Source: CAUZIZ01 sp965219855 (GTDB lineage: Bacteria; Acidobacteriota; UBA6911; RPQK01; JAJDTT01). From it: DNA of 64,000 nucleotides. Every line of letters begins with the position of its first letter. The stretch's first letter is position 1. The notes beneath the pieces were generated by a model, which was given only the letters and a program-made list of their open reading frames with translations, did not search any database and had not been told where the DNA came from. Location of the stretch: positions 558,001 to 622,000 of the forward strand of contig CBDCOR010000021.1 in assembly GCA_965219855.1 (NCBI GenBank). The letters are read 5' to 3'. Made by a program: the position numbers and the translations under genes. Positions 35,466-45,221 of the stretch are shown here, in pieces.

Positions 35466-36401
35466 TTACGAGGGGTGGATAGGAGGTAGCTGCAGCGACC
35501 AGACCTCGCTGCTGAGTGGAGCGGCATGTCCTCCGGCAACCCAGATCCTGTCCTGAAAGACAAAAGCGGAGTGCTCATGACGGGGGCTCCAAAGAACATC
35601 CGACCTCAGGGGCGTCCACTGCTCACCGTCCGCTGAGCACCACACATCCCCCATATTCCCCTTCTCCTCCGACCACCCACCAAGAACCCAGATCCGATCC
35701 CGATAGACCACCGATGAAAACCAGAGCCGGGGCTCCCACGGAGCATCCTTTGTCACCTGCGCCCATTCAACTCCATCTTCCGAGCACCAGACGTCGTTCA
35801 GGGCGAAATGATTGGGAACATAGTTCCCTCCTCCAAACACCCACATCTTCCCCTCCAGCACAACTGCCTGATGAAAGGCACGAGGCGACCAGCCCGCCCG
35901 CTCCGTCACCAATTCCCAGGTTTCACCGTCGGACGAGCACCAGACATCATTTCTAAGGCTGCTGTCGTCACCAAGAAAGTAGTTCTCGATTCCACCTAGA
36001 ATCCACATCTTGTCCTGGAAGGCGATGGCTCCAGCCGCCAAACGGGGAGACCAACCAGCACACGCCGTAACCTGTTTCCAAGAGAGTCCGTCGCTAGACG
36101 ACCAGACTTCGCTGCTTGCCGAACAGCCGGGCAGCAAACCGTTGAACCATCCCCCCATCAGCCACATTCGATCACCGAAGACCAGAGTCATTGGCAGGTC
36201 GCCATGCTTCCAGGGCGCCACTTGCTGGACCGGCGTCCAGTTTCTTCCGTCACCTGAGCTCCAGACATCCCGGGGACACGGCTCAAAGGAACTGAACCAC
36301 CCGCCCAAGATCCACATTCGGTCTTTGAAAACCAATTCTCCGGAGGAATCTCGCGCCTGCCATCCTGCCCTTTCAGTGGCTCGGATCCAGTCCGGTATCA
36401 T
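35466..36401 (-). CDS. Kelch-type beta-propeller protein
   Basis: 311 residues. Five to six kelch-like repeats of about 50 residues, each with a DRMWILGGW and DVWxSxDGxxW pattern, for example FKDRMWILGGWFSSFEPCPR and VVYRDRIWVLGGWSEEKGNM. Such propellers bind ligands or proteins or act in galactose-oxidase-like enzymes; catalytic residues of the latter are not visible. The start at 36401 (MIPDWIRATERAGW) is set next to a GGAG-type site. There is no signal peptide, so it may be cytosolic. The amidohydrolase gene follows on the same strand. Confidence 0.8.
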   Translation of the reverse strand: MIPDWIRATERAGWQARDSSGELVFKDRMWILGGWFSSFEPCPRDVWSSGDGRNWTPVQQVAPWKHGDLPMTLVFGDRMWLMGGWFNGLLPGCSASSEVWSSSDGLSWKQVTACAGWSPRLAAGAIAFQDKMWILGGIENYFLGDDSSLRNDVWCSSDGETWELVTERAGWSPRAFHQAVVLEGKMWVFGGGNYVPNHFALNDVWCSEDGVEWAQVTKDAPWEPRLWFSSVVYRDRIWVLGGWSEEKGNMGDVWCSADGEQWTPLRSDVLWSPRHEHSAFVFQDRIWVAGGHAAPLSSEVWSLQLPPIHPS

Positions 36402-36546
36402 GATTTCACTCCAGGTGTAGCAAGGATCTGTGAGACACAATTTGACCTCCACTGCTGTATGGGCGAACGGGAGTCTGAGCCACCCGAAATAAATCTCGCA
36501 GTTTCTAGGACCAAGCTCGTTTCAGTAAATGAAAGGAGTGTCAGCC

Positions 36547-36923
36547 ATGAGAGTGCCAAGAATAATCGGAGAGCTGGAGTTGATGGACAGGATCGACCAT
36601 GAGAACGCAGGAGTGCCGATTTCAGAATTGCTGAGTTCACCGGATTCCCTTCCAGCTCCTGATCGGGTCGAGACCGAGGAGAAAGCAGAGAAATTACTGG
36701 ACGCACTAATCGATGAATTGGAAACCCTTGGAATTGTGATCGATTTCTGCGGCCACTGGTCCGAACGTAGAGCCTACCGGTACGTCCTGCAAAGTATATT
36801 CTGCGCAAAAAATACGACCGGCGCCTGATAGCGACCTCCATAGTAACCCACTTCACCACCTATCAAGATTGTCGGGAATGCGACGAGGAATTCGATCTGG
36901 AGCTGGATGAGGGAGGACGTTAG
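36547..36923 (+). pseudogene. Small hypothetical protein, frameshift in an A run
   Basis: ATG 36547 is 9 bases after AAAGGAG. The frame encodes MRVPRIIGELELMDRIDHEN and DALIDELETLGIVIDFCGHW, then stops at 36828 after CAKNTTGA. One more A in the six-A run at about 36804 would continue it as CAKKYDRRLIATSIVTHF, TYQDCRECDEEFDLELDEGG and stop at 36923. The restored protein would be about 125 residues with paired cysteines near the end (CREC). Family unknown. Either a read error or transcriptional slippage on A6 could reconcile it. Confidence 0.55.
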
Positions 36924-37014
36924 ACACGTACGCCCTGAGGAGCCAAAAACACGACTTCATCTTGGAATGAAAGAACGGGGTGGTATATGCCATGGCGCGT
37001 CCAATCGAGGTCGA

Positions 37015-38322
37015 TCAGGGCTTCACCAGTCCCCCATCCATACCCCTCACCGTGGTCCAGTCTGCATTATGGTGATTTTCCAGGAGTGGGAATTTCCGGG
37101 CAATCTCTTCATTGATATCGATTCCCAGACCGGGACCGCCACTACCGTAGAGATAGCCGCCGCGAATACGGGCGGCGCCCGGCATCATCTCGTGTACCAC
37201 ATCGGGGAAGTTGTTCTCTTCCTGGATCCCAAAGCTCGGAATCGACATGTCTACGTGATAGCCGGCCAATTGGTTCACAGGATCATTGTCGCCACCTTCC
37301 TGCCAAGCCGTACGCACGCCGAAGTGCTCGCATAATGCGGCGATCTTCTTGGCTTGAGTGATACCTCCGATCGCGCAGACGCGACAGCGGATGAAGTCAA
37401 TCAGACGCTCCGAAATCAGGGGGCCCCATTCCAACGGGTGCGTAAAGAGCTCACCCATCGCCATCGGAGTGTCAGTCTGTGCGCGGATCGTTCGAAAGTG
37501 TTCTATCTGCTCGGGAGGAAGGATGTCTTCCAGGAAGAACATCCGCACCGACTCCATACGCCGGGCCAGCTGCAGCGCGGCGGTCGGTGTCAGGTGCTCG
37601 TGAACATCGTGCAAGAGCTTGACTTCCCAACCGAGCTTATTGCGAAGATGCTCGAATAACCTCGGAATAGTCTCGATATACAGCTCTTCGTCGAATGCCC
37701 TGCCCTGGTAACCCGATTCGGGACGGCTGCCTTCACCGGGAGGAACGAAACCACCGCCACCATAGGATCCCAACTGGACGCGTACGTGGCGAAAGCCTTG
37801 CTCCATCCAACCTTGAACACTCTCCAAGCAGGCATTCTTGGTGGGTCCGCCGGCATGGGCATACAGGGGTACGGCGTCGCGCACCTTTCCGCCCAGAAGT
37901 TGGTAGACAGGCATCTTGGCGCGCTTGCCCTTGAGGTCCCACAGAGCCATGTCGAGTGCTGCCTGGACGACGTTGGTAATGGTGCCATTGCGCCAGTAGG
38001 ACCGGGTGTGTGTTGACTGCCACAGATCTTCGATGCGATCTGCGTCTTTTCCGATCCAAAACGGCGCCAGATGCTTTTCGATCGCCGCCTTGACGGACCA
38101 GGAGAGGAAGGCGTTGTTGGCTGACCCCAGCCCGTACAATCCCGGTTCGCTGGTGATCACCTTGACAAAAATCCATGAATGGTGGGGAGTAGGGCTGGTG
38201 GCAATGACCTTGACATCCTCAATCTCCAATGGAGGGAGTCCTCGAATGGCCTCCGCGTATACCGATTGGGCCCACCAGGGAGCCAGCAACAAACGACCGA
38301 GAAAGTCACGACGCTGAAGCAT
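37015..38322 (-). CDS. Enolase-superfamily dehydratase, ManD/RspA-like
   Basis: 435 residues. The N-terminus QRRDFLGRLLLAPWWAQSV is a Tat-type signal, unusual for this normally cytosolic family. Then come the capping domain and a TIM barrel with LLHDVHEHLTPTAALQL (metal Asp, catalytic His), FFLEDILPPEQIEHF (metal Glu) and TPMAMGELFTHPLEW (metal Glu). A final HFGVRTAWQEGGDNDP follows. This is the pattern of D-mannonate/D-gluconate dehydratases and starvation-sensing RspA proteins. The sugar acid used is unknown. It is divergent from the large PSD gene at 38531. Confidence 0.87.
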   Translation of the reverse strand: MLQRRDFLGRLLLAPWWAQSVYAEAIRGLPPLEIEDVKVIATSPTPHHSWIFVKVITSEPGLYGLGSANNAFLSWSVKAAIEKHLAPFWIGKDADRIEDLWQSTHTRSYWRNGTITNVVQAALDMALWDLKGKRAKMPVYQLLGGKVRDAVPLYAHAGGPTKNACLESVQGWMEQGFRHVRVQLGSYGGGGFVPPGEGSRPESGYQGRAFDEELYIETIPRLFEHLRNKLGWEVKLLHDVHEHLTPTAALQLARRMESVRMFFLEDILPPEQIEHFRTIRAQTDTPMAMGELFTHPLEWGPLISERLIDFIRCRVCAIGGITQAKKIAALCEHFGVRTAWQEGGDNDPVNQLAGYHVDMSIPSFGIQEENNFPDVVHEMMPGAARIRGGYLYGSGGPGLGIDINEEIARKFPLLENHHNADWTTVRGMDGGLVKP

Positions 38323-38530
38323 GGCAAGTCATCTCCACGATCTACACGGCCTCCCCTTCGTATGGCGGGGCCGATTCCATGATCAATCCTCGAACACAGG
38401 CGGAATTGCGGCGACTCCCAGCCTATCGGTGGCTGCCCAGGAGATCAAGATGACAATCGAAGCATAGAGCAGTGTACAATAGTGGAAATTTGACACTTCA
38501 GAGCCGGCTCGGCCAACAAGGTCAGGACTC

Positions 38531-41500
38531 ATGACTACTACCCATCCAAAGAATGACCGGAGATCACGGACCTGTCTTGGAGAACCCATGGATAACGCCC
38601 AGCCTCGAAAGGTGGAATTCGGTCGCGGCAACCGGTTTGCCAGAGTCTTGCTGTTGGTCATGTTCGCGTCCTTGCCCGGCCAACTTGAGGCCAATCCGAG
38701 ACCCGATCACTTTGCAGGCCTGGCCGATGAATACCGGAATCAGACTCGACCGCTCATCCAGAAGTTCTGTCTGGATTGCCATTCCACGGAGAAAAAGACG
38801 GGCGAGTTGGATCTGGAGCGTTTTGCCAACCTGGCAGCGGTGCGTCGGGGTACGCAGAATTGGCTCAAGGTTGCCGAAATGCTCGGCAACGGCGAGATGC
38901 CTCCCAAGTACTCGAAGCAGCTGACGCCGGCACAGAGGAACGACTTGCGTTCCTGGGTCCAGCGCTATCTGGATGCCGAGGCATTGGCCAACGCTGGCGA
39001 TCCTGGTCTGGTCGTCCTGCGCCGACTCAACAACGCCGAATATACGCACACAGTCCGCGATTTGACCGGCGTCCCGCTGGATCCGGCGCGGGAGTTCCCG
39101 ACGGACAGTGCCGCCGGTGAGGGGTTCACCAACACCGGCAACTCTCTCGTGATGTCGCCAGGGCTATTGAGGAAGTATCTAGATGCAGGCAAGGAGATTG
39201 CCCAGCATGCGGTACTGTTACCCGATGGATTTCGTTTCTCGGCACATGCGACGCGCCGCGACTGGACAGACGAGATCCTGGACCAGATTCGTGGGTTCTA
39301 TCGAGAGTTCGTGGATGCGGCAGATTTTGGAGTCGGTTCAGTGGTTGGAAACGTCAATGTCCACGCCGACACGCGAATCGGACTCGCCGGGCTGCTGCCG
39401 CTGGAGAAGTATCTCGCAGCGACCCTCGTCGAACGGAAGGCGCTCACCAAGGGCAAGAAGAAGATCGCGGATGTAGCCCGCGATCGGCGACTGAATGCCA
39501 AGTATCTCACCACACTCTGGGCGAGCCTCACAGGATCCAACCAATCGCTCCTGCTCGATGATCTGCGGACCCGCTGGCGCAGAGCACGTCCCCAGGATGC
39601 CGCTGATCTTTTCGCTCACGTGGCGGCCTGGCAGCAGGGTCTGTGGAGGTTCGGCCCCGTCGGCCTGATCGGACGGAAGGGGGGCCCATCCCGATGGATG
39701 GAGCCGGTCACTCCCCTGAAAACAGAACAGACCCTGTCTTTCATAATTCCAAAATCGGGCGAGGGCAAACCCGAAGCAGAAGTAGTCCTCTCGCTGGTTT
39801 CGGGCGATGCGGGCGACGGAAACGATCAGGACTTCGTTGTCTGGCAACAGCCTCGTTTGGTGGCCGAAGGGCATCCGGACATCCTGCTTCGCGACCTCCG
39901 TAGTGTGGCTCACAGCTCCGGCAAGGTTCGGACCTCCGAGGGGTCAAGCGCTGGCAAAGAGTGGGGTCTGGACCCGGAGGTTTTCGGAAAGCATCCAAAC
40001 GGTAATGCTATCGACCCCGCTTCTCTCTGTGTTCGCGCCCCCTCCGTCGTCTCGATTCGTCTACCTGGAAATCTGCTAGCCGGCCGAGCACTGGTCACGA
40101 CCGCGAGGCTGGACGAGAAGACGGGCCGAGAAGGGAGCGTACAGGTCCAACTCGTCGGGGGAACCGCCCTCCCCAGCTCCGGACTGCTTCCGAGTGAGGT
40201 GGTGGTTGCCTTCTCACGTGTGACCCAGGTGTTCTCAGATCATCGAAACATCTCGTTCAAGCGACCGATCCTGGTGAGCGAAGGCAGCCGTAAGACCGCA
40301 CTTCTCGAGTCGGCATTGGATGAGCATCGTCGGCTTTTTCCGGCGGCACTCTGCTTCAACCAGATTGTGCCTGTCGACGAGGTGCTCACCCTTGCGACGT
40401 TCTATCGAGAGGATGATCACCTGGCAAGACTGATGCTCGACGATACCCGAAAGGCCCAACTCGACCGACTCTGGAAGGAACTGCACTACGTCAGCCATAG
40501 CGCGTTTCTGGAGGCTACTGCCGTAGATCTGCTTCTGGAGGTAATGGCCGGCAACGGACTCGATGATAAGACCCAGTACAACGCCCTGGTTCCACTGCGC
40601 GAACCCTCCGAGCGTCGCGCGGCCGAGTTCAGGAAGGAGCTGATCCAAGACGAGGCAAAGCAGGTGAACGCCCTGATCGACTTCGGTGCTCAGGCCTACC
40701 GGCGTCTCCCGACCGAAGTCGAAGTAGAGGATTTGCGTGGCCTCTATCAGGGACTACGCGAGCAAGATCTGGAGCACGAAGAGGCCTTTCGCCTGACCCT
40801 GGCTAAGGTTTTTGTAGCGCCAGGATTCCTGTACCGGCTAGAAGAAGCCCCGCTAGCAGAGGATTCGGCCCCGGTCTCTGACTGGGAGCTGGCGAGCCGC
40901 CTGAGCTATTTCCTTTGGTCTTCACAGCCGGATGAAGAGCTACGGAAGCTAGCTGCAAAGAACAGCTTGCATGAACCCGAGATCCTGAGAAAGCAGGTGG
41001 CACGAATGCTGGGCGATGCCCGTGTCCGGCGGCTGGCCATCGAGTTCGCCTGTCACTACCTGCACATCCACGACTTCGACACCATCGAGGAGAAGAGTCA
41101 GAAATACTATCCAGAGTTCGCGGATCTCCGCAGCGACATGTATGAAGAATCGATTCTATTCTTCACGGATTTGTTTCAACGGGACGCCTCCTTGTTGAGC
41201 CTCCTTGACGCCGACCACACCTTCGTCAACCAACGGCTAGCAGAATTCTACGGCATCGAGGGCATCCCGGGTGAGGGATGGCATCGCATCGGAAGAGTGC
41301 GTCAGAAGTACGGTCGCGGCGGGATCCTGGGCCTGGCGACGACGCTCGCCAAGCAGTCGGGAGCCTCCCGCACCAGTCCGATCCTGAGGGGCAATTGGAT
41401 CAGTGAAGTGCTGCTCGGTGAGAAGCTTCCTCGACCACCTCAGGATGTCCCCCAACTTCCCCCGGACGAAACCGCGACCGACGGCCTGACCGTACGCCAG

Positions 41501-41923
41501 CTGGTAGCGAAACATACCAGCGAACCCCAATGCGCCTCCTGCCATCAGCGAATCGATCCCTTCGGTTTTGCGCTGGAGGGCTTCGACGCTATCGGTCGGC
41601 GCCGCGGCAAGGATCTGGCCGGCCGGCCCATTGACACCCAGACCAGACTTCCCGACGGGACACAGATCGAGGGTCTGACGGGTTTGCGAAACTACCTGCT
41701 GCAGACACGCCGCAATGCCGTCCTGGGCCAGTTTTACCGCAAATTGCTGGGCTACGCCCTGGGCCGCGAGGTGCAGCTCTCCGATCAACCATTGCTCACT
41801 GAGATGCAGCAGCGGCTGGCGAGAGACGATTACCGTTTCTCCGTGGCCGTCGAAATGATTGTCCAGAGTCGCCAGTTTCGGCATATCCGTGGGCAACCAG
41901 GACAGCTTGCCAGACGGGAATAA
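38531..41923 (+). CDS. Cytochrome c / PSD2-5 protein (DUF1587-1592-1588-1585)
   Basis: 1130 residues. A hydrophobic signal segment (FARVLLLVMFASLPGQLEAN) is followed by a cytochrome-like region with FCLDCHSTEKKTGELDL (CxxCH). DUF1587 follows (RLNNAEYTHTVRDLTGVPLD), then DUF1592 with SDWELASRLSYFLWSSQPDE. DUF1588 contains the second haem motif, QCASCHQRIDPFGFALEGFD, and DUF1585 lies at the end. ATG 38588 (MDNAQPRKVEFG) with a GGAG site is an alternative start. The family is exported, probably electron-transferring, with no known substrate. Its DUF1552 partner follows 98 bases downstream. Confidence 0.9.
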   Translation: MTTTHPKNDRRSRTCLGEPMDNAQPRKVEFGRGNRFARVLLLVMFASLPGQLEANPRPDHFAGLADEYRNQTRPLIQKFCLDCHSTEKKTGELDLERFANLAAVRRGTQNWLKVAEMLGNGEMPPKYSKQLTPAQRNDLRSWVQRYLDAEALANAGDPGLVVLRRLNNAEYTHTVRDLTGVPLDPAREFPTDSAAGEGFTNTGNSLVMSPGLLRKYLDAGKEIAQHAVLLPDGFRFSAHATRRDWTDEILDQIRGFYREFVDAADFGVGSVVGNVNVHADTRIGLAGLLPLEKYLAATLVERKALTKGKKKIADVARDRRLNAKYLTTLWASLTGSNQSLLLDDLRTRWRRARPQDAADLFAHVAAWQQGLWRFGPVGLIGRKGGPSRWMEPVTPLKTEQTLSFIIPKSGEGKPEAEVVLSLVSGDAGDGNDQDFVVWQQPRLVAEGHPDILLRDLRSVAHSSGKVRTSEGSSAGKEWGLDPEVFGKHPNGNAIDPASLCVRAPSVVSIRLPGNLLAGRALVTTARLDEKTGREGSVQVQLVGGTALPSSGLLPSEVVVAFSRVTQVFSDHRNISFKRPILVSEGSRKTALLESALDEHRRLFPAALCFNQIVPVDEVLTLATFYREDDHLARLMLDDTRKAQLDRLWKELHYVSHSAFLEATAVDLLLEVMAGNGLDDKTQYNALVPLREPSERRAAEFRKELIQDEAKQVNALIDFGAQAYRRLPTEVEVEDLRGLYQGLREQDLEHEEAFRLTLAKVFVAPGFLYRLEEAPLAEDSAPVSDWELASRLSYFLWSSQPDEELRKLAAKNSLHEPEILRKQVARMLGDARVRRLAIEFACHYLHIHDFDTIEEKSQKYYPEFADLRSDMYEESILFFTDLFQRDASLLSLLDADHTFVNQRLAEFYGIEGIPGEGWHRIGRVRQKYGRGGILGLATTLAKQSGASRTSPILRGNWISEVLLGEKLPRPPQDVPQLPPDETATDGLTVRQLVAKHTSEPQCASCHQRIDPFGFALEGFDAIGRRRGKDLAGRPIDTQTRLPDGTQIEGLTGLRNYLLQTRRNAVLGQFYRKLLGYALGREVQLSDQPLLTEMQQRLARDDYRFSVAVEMIVQSRQFRHIRGQPGQLARRE

Positions 41924-42021
41924 GCCGAGTGATGTCCGGCTCTTGGAAATTAGGGATGCGGGCCGGTTTGATTGAGGTTAGAATGGGTCAAGACCCCGTC
42001 AGCTTTTCTGTGAGGTAGATC

Positions 42022-43326
42022 ATGAAGAACCATCACTTGTCTCGTCGAACGTTTCTCCGGGGAGTCGGTGTCACGATGGCGCTGCCGTGGATGGAGTCGA
42101 TTCCTGTCTGGGGCGCCAAAGCCACTGCTGCCGTCGATCCGGGGAATCAAGCACCGGTCCGCTTCGGCGTGCTGTTCTCGGGAAACGGCTTTCACACCGA
42201 GGAATGGTGGGCCAAGGGGCAGGGCAAGCAGATAGAACTGGGCAAGGTGCTGGCGCCGATCTCCGACTTCCGCGACAAGCTGCTCTTCATCCGCGGACTC
42301 TACAATGAGGAAGCTCTCAAAGGAAACATCCACAGTTCTATGACGGGAAATCTCCTTTCTGGAGCTCCGTTGGCCTCTGGGGGCGCAATCCGCTCTGGAA
42401 CCAGCGTCGACCAGATCATCGCTCAGCAGTACGGGCGATCGACCAAGGTTCCGAGCCTTGTGCTTGGTTGTGAGAGATCCAACCCTGGGATTCACAAAGA
42501 CTATTCAATGCTCTACAGCTCCCACATTTCTTGGAGCTCTCCCACGGCTCCCACCCCTCTGGAACTCTACCCAGCCCTCGCCTTCGACCGGCTTTTCAAG
42601 GACGAAGTAGAGCGGGGCGATCGTAGCGTCCTCGACTCGGTGCTGGATGAAGCACGCGGGTTTCGGCGCAATATCAGTTCCAATGATCAGTTAAAGCTCG
42701 ACGAGTATCTCAACTCCGTGCGCGAAGTCGAGCAGCGCATCGAGAGGGCGGGACAAAAGGGCGAGCTGCAAGGTTGGCGCCCGACCCTGGATGGGCCCAA
42801 CCTGCCGCGTCCGGCGGACGGTATTCCACAGACCCTGAGCGAGCACATGCGGCTCATGTGCGACATCATGGTGCTGGCCTTTCAAACCGACACCACCCGG
42901 GTGTGTACCCTGAAACTCAACAACGACCACAGTTACCTGCTGTTCCCGCACCTCAACGTCGATATCGGGCACCATGAGCTTTCCCATCGCAACAACAACG
43001 ACTGGCTCAAGGTGAATCAGTTCTTCCTGGAGCAATTCGGCTATATCGCCCGTAAACTGGACGCGATCCAGGAAGGGGAGCGAACCGCTCTGGACAACTC
43101 CATGTTGATGTTTTGTTCGAGCATGCTTACCGGCAATCACATCGCAACCCAGCTACCGGTGGCAATACTCGGAAGCGCCGGCGGTCAGCTTGAGACCGGG
43201 CGAATACTCGACTACCTCGAAAATCCGAACCGAAAGATGTGCAGCCTCTACCTGTCGATGCTCGACAAGTTCGGAATCCACCTGGAGGAGCTCGGAGACT
43301 CGAACGAGCGGCTGACAGAAGTCTGA
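42022..43326 (+). CDS. DUF1552 family Tat-exported protein
   Basis: 434 residues with the Tat signal LSRRTFLRGVGVTMALPWME. The body shows DUF1552 hallmarks: RFGVLFSGNGFHTEEWW, HSSMTGNLLSGAPLASGG, SVDQIIAQQYG, PSLVLGCERSNPGIHKDYSM, HMRLMCDIMVLAFQTDTTRV and a C-terminal LPVAILGSAGGQLETGR. DUF1552 proteins nearly always accompany PSD2-5 cytochromes, as here, and are thought to form one exported system whose activity is unknown. It is parallel in layout to the PSD1/DUF1501 pair at 648-5264. The tandem IS block begins about 210 bases downstream. Confidence 0.92.
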   Translation: MKNHHLSRRTFLRGVGVTMALPWMESIPVWGAKATAAVDPGNQAPVRFGVLFSGNGFHTEEWWAKGQGKQIELGKVLAPISDFRDKLLFIRGLYNEEALKGNIHSSMTGNLLSGAPLASGGAIRSGTSVDQIIAQQYGRSTKVPSLVLGCERSNPGIHKDYSMLYSSHISWSSPTAPTPLELYPALAFDRLFKDEVERGDRSVLDSVLDEARGFRRNISSNDQLKLDEYLNSVREVEQRIERAGQKGELQGWRPTLDGPNLPRPADGIPQTLSEHMRLMCDIMVLAFQTDTTRVCTLKLNNDHSYLLFPHLNVDIGHHELSHRNNNDWLKVNQFFLEQFGYIARKLDAIQEGERTALDNSMLMFCSSMLTGNHIATQLPVAILGSAGGQLETGRILDYLENPNRKMCSLYLSMLDKFGIHLEELGDSNERLTEV

Positions 43327-43536
43327 TCCGCCGCAGTCCTTCCGTTTCGCCGGGGAAAAGCTTCGCTCGGCCAGGTGAATCCAAACGGGATTGACTTCGA
43401 TTGGTCTGACAGGACCCTTCAATCACCGCTGCAAGAGCCGCCCAGCTCAGCGCAAACGCCAGAAACACCGCCTAGCAACATCATCGTCCTGCCCTCGCGA
43501 TTTCTTTCGCAGTTTTTCCGACTACGACGTTAGCTA

Positions 43537-45215
43537 GTGCCCGTCCGGAAATGTGTAAGTAATTGATAAGGAAGGGGAAAGAGGGCTTTTTCAAGCTCCG
43601 AAACTGTCAGAGCCGTTTGCTAGACTATTTGGTGCAAACAATTAGACTAAAACGACTTACGACGATTTCAGGAGTTCGAAGATGCGTAAAAAGCGTGAAA
43701 AACAACGCCCCCTTTCCCCGCAATGGCCCGATCACCAGCTGGCCCATGAATTGAAGGTGATCTCGCGCATCCTGGACGACAATCCCCAGACGCTGGAGCT
43801 GATAGTACAAGATCTCTCTGACAGGGTCGATTCCGGTGTTGGCGCCCCCGGTTTGACGGCCGAGCAGGTGCTGCGTTGCGCCGTCATCAAACAGCTGCAT
43901 CAGTTCAGCTATCGCAAGCTGGAGTTTCATCTGGTGGATTCGCAAAGCTGTCAGAGGTTCTGTCGCTTGCCCTATGGGGCGTCGATCAGCAAAGCCACCC
44001 TGGCGGAGAACCTGGGGAAGATTGAGCCGGGGACTTGGAAGGCGATCAACGACCACTTGGTGCTCTGGGCGCAGGCTCGGGGTCTGGAAAAAGGCCAACG
44101 GATTCGGGTCGATGCCACGGCGGTCGAGACGAACATCCACTATCCGCTCGACAGTGAGCTGTTGTACGACGGCATTCGAGTCGTGACCCAGTCGCTGGGG
44201 CGGCTGCGGGAGCGGGAAGGGATCGGCTTCGTCGATCATACGCGGCGGGCCAAGCGGCGCGTCCTGAACATCCGCAACCGCCGCGGCAAGAAGCGCCTGG
44301 ACAGTTACCGCGATCTGATCAAAGTGGCGTCCAAGACAGCTCACTATGCCGAGCAGGCGCTGGCAGCTTCCGCGCAGTGGAGCGATCCCCTCAGTCTGGC
44401 CGTGGCGGCGCAACTGGCCCACTATCTGGGGCTGTTGCACAAAGTCATCGAGCAGACTCAACGACGGGTCCTTTCGGGCGAGGCCGTCGCGGCCCAGGAG
44501 AAGATCTATTCCCTCTTCGAAGAGCACACCGATATTATCAAGAAGAGCCCTCGGGAAACGGTCTTCGGCCACAAGGTGTTTGTCAGCACGGGCGCCTCGT
44601 CGCTGATCCTGGATTGTGTGGTGGAACGGGGGAATCCGGCCGACAGCAACTATGTGCAACCCTTCTTAGAGCGGCATCGACAGCTGTACGGGAAGGTCCC
44701 CCGCCAGAGCGCCTGGGATGGTGGTTTTGCCTCGGCTGCCAACCTGCGCTGGGCCAAAGAGCAGGGGGTACAGGATGTGGCCTTTTCCAAAAAGTGTGGG
44801 TTGACGGTTGAGAGCATGGTGCGTTCCAGTTGGGTCTACAAACAACTCAAACGCTTCCGCGCCGGGATTGAGGGGTGCATTGGGACCCTCAAGCACACCT
44901 TCGGTCTCCACCGCTGTAGCTGGAAAGGCTGGCCTCCCTTTCAAAGCTACGTCCATGCCAGCGTCCTGACCTATAACCTGGTCGTCCTGGCCCGACTCCT
45001 GTTGTAGCCTTTTGTGGCTGACCGTACTGCCTTGTGGCTCCGACTCGGGGAGAGGTCTGCGCCGAACCGCTGCTTTTTGGCCCGCGTGCCCTCGCTCGAG
45101 GGTCCTTGCTCTGGATCGAGCTGGGTCGAGCCGGTCTGTCAGCACTCTCAAATATAATAAGTGTTTACGATTCAACAGATTACAGTTCTGAAAACCCCGG
45201 TTCTCGGACGGGCAC
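43537..45215 (+). mobile_element. Tandem IS copy 1 (ISNCY/IS5-like DDE element)
   Basis: 1679 bases with inverted ends GTGCCCGTCCG / CGGACGGGCAC. The palindromic hexamer TAGCTA lies on both sides (43531-43536, 45216-45221). It has one intact transposase gene. Copy 2 follows directly, sharing the middle TAGCTA. Confidence 0.93.
43682..45007 (+). CDS. DDE transposase of tandem IS copy 1
   Basis: 441 residues, intact. RIRVDATAVETNIHYPLDSE supplies the first Asp. The central DTSTGASSLILDC-type region here reads VFVSTGASSLILDCVVERGN, with RQSAWDGGFASAANL for the second acidic block and RFRAGIEGCIGTLKHTFGLH for the catalytic Glu with the E-G-x-I-G spacing. This matches transposases labelled ISNCY or IS5-like. 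It starts with MRKKREKQRPLSPQWPDHQL. It differs from copy 2 at three visible residues (R/H, Y/C, P/H). Confidence 0.9.
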   Translation: MRKKREKQRPLSPQWPDHQLAHELKVISRILDDNPQTLELIVQDLSDRVDSGVGAPGLTAEQVLRCAVIKQLHQFSYRKLEFHLVDSQSCQRFCRLPYGASISKATLAENLGKIEPGTWKAINDHLVLWAQARGLEKGQRIRVDATAVETNIHYPLDSELLYDGIRVVTQSLGRLREREGIGFVDHTRRAKRRVLNIRNRRGKKRLDSYRDLIKVASKTAHYAEQALAASAQWSDPLSLAVAAQLAHYLGLLHKVIEQTQRRVLSGEAVAAQEKIYSLFEEHTDIIKKSPRETVFGHKVFVSTGASSLILDCVVERGNPADSNYVQPFLERHRQLYGKVPRQSAWDGGFASAANLRWAKEQGVQDVAFSKKCGLTVESMVRSSWVYKQLKRFRAGIEGCIGTLKHTFGLHRCSWKGWPPFQSYVHASVLTYNLVVLARLLL

Positions 45216-45221
45216 TAGCTA

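Noticed and set aside
43625..44659. 344-codon minus-strand frames opposite both tandem transposases (also 45310-46344)
   Set aside because: Identical shadows in both IS copies, with no recognisable domain; high GC third-position bias explains them.
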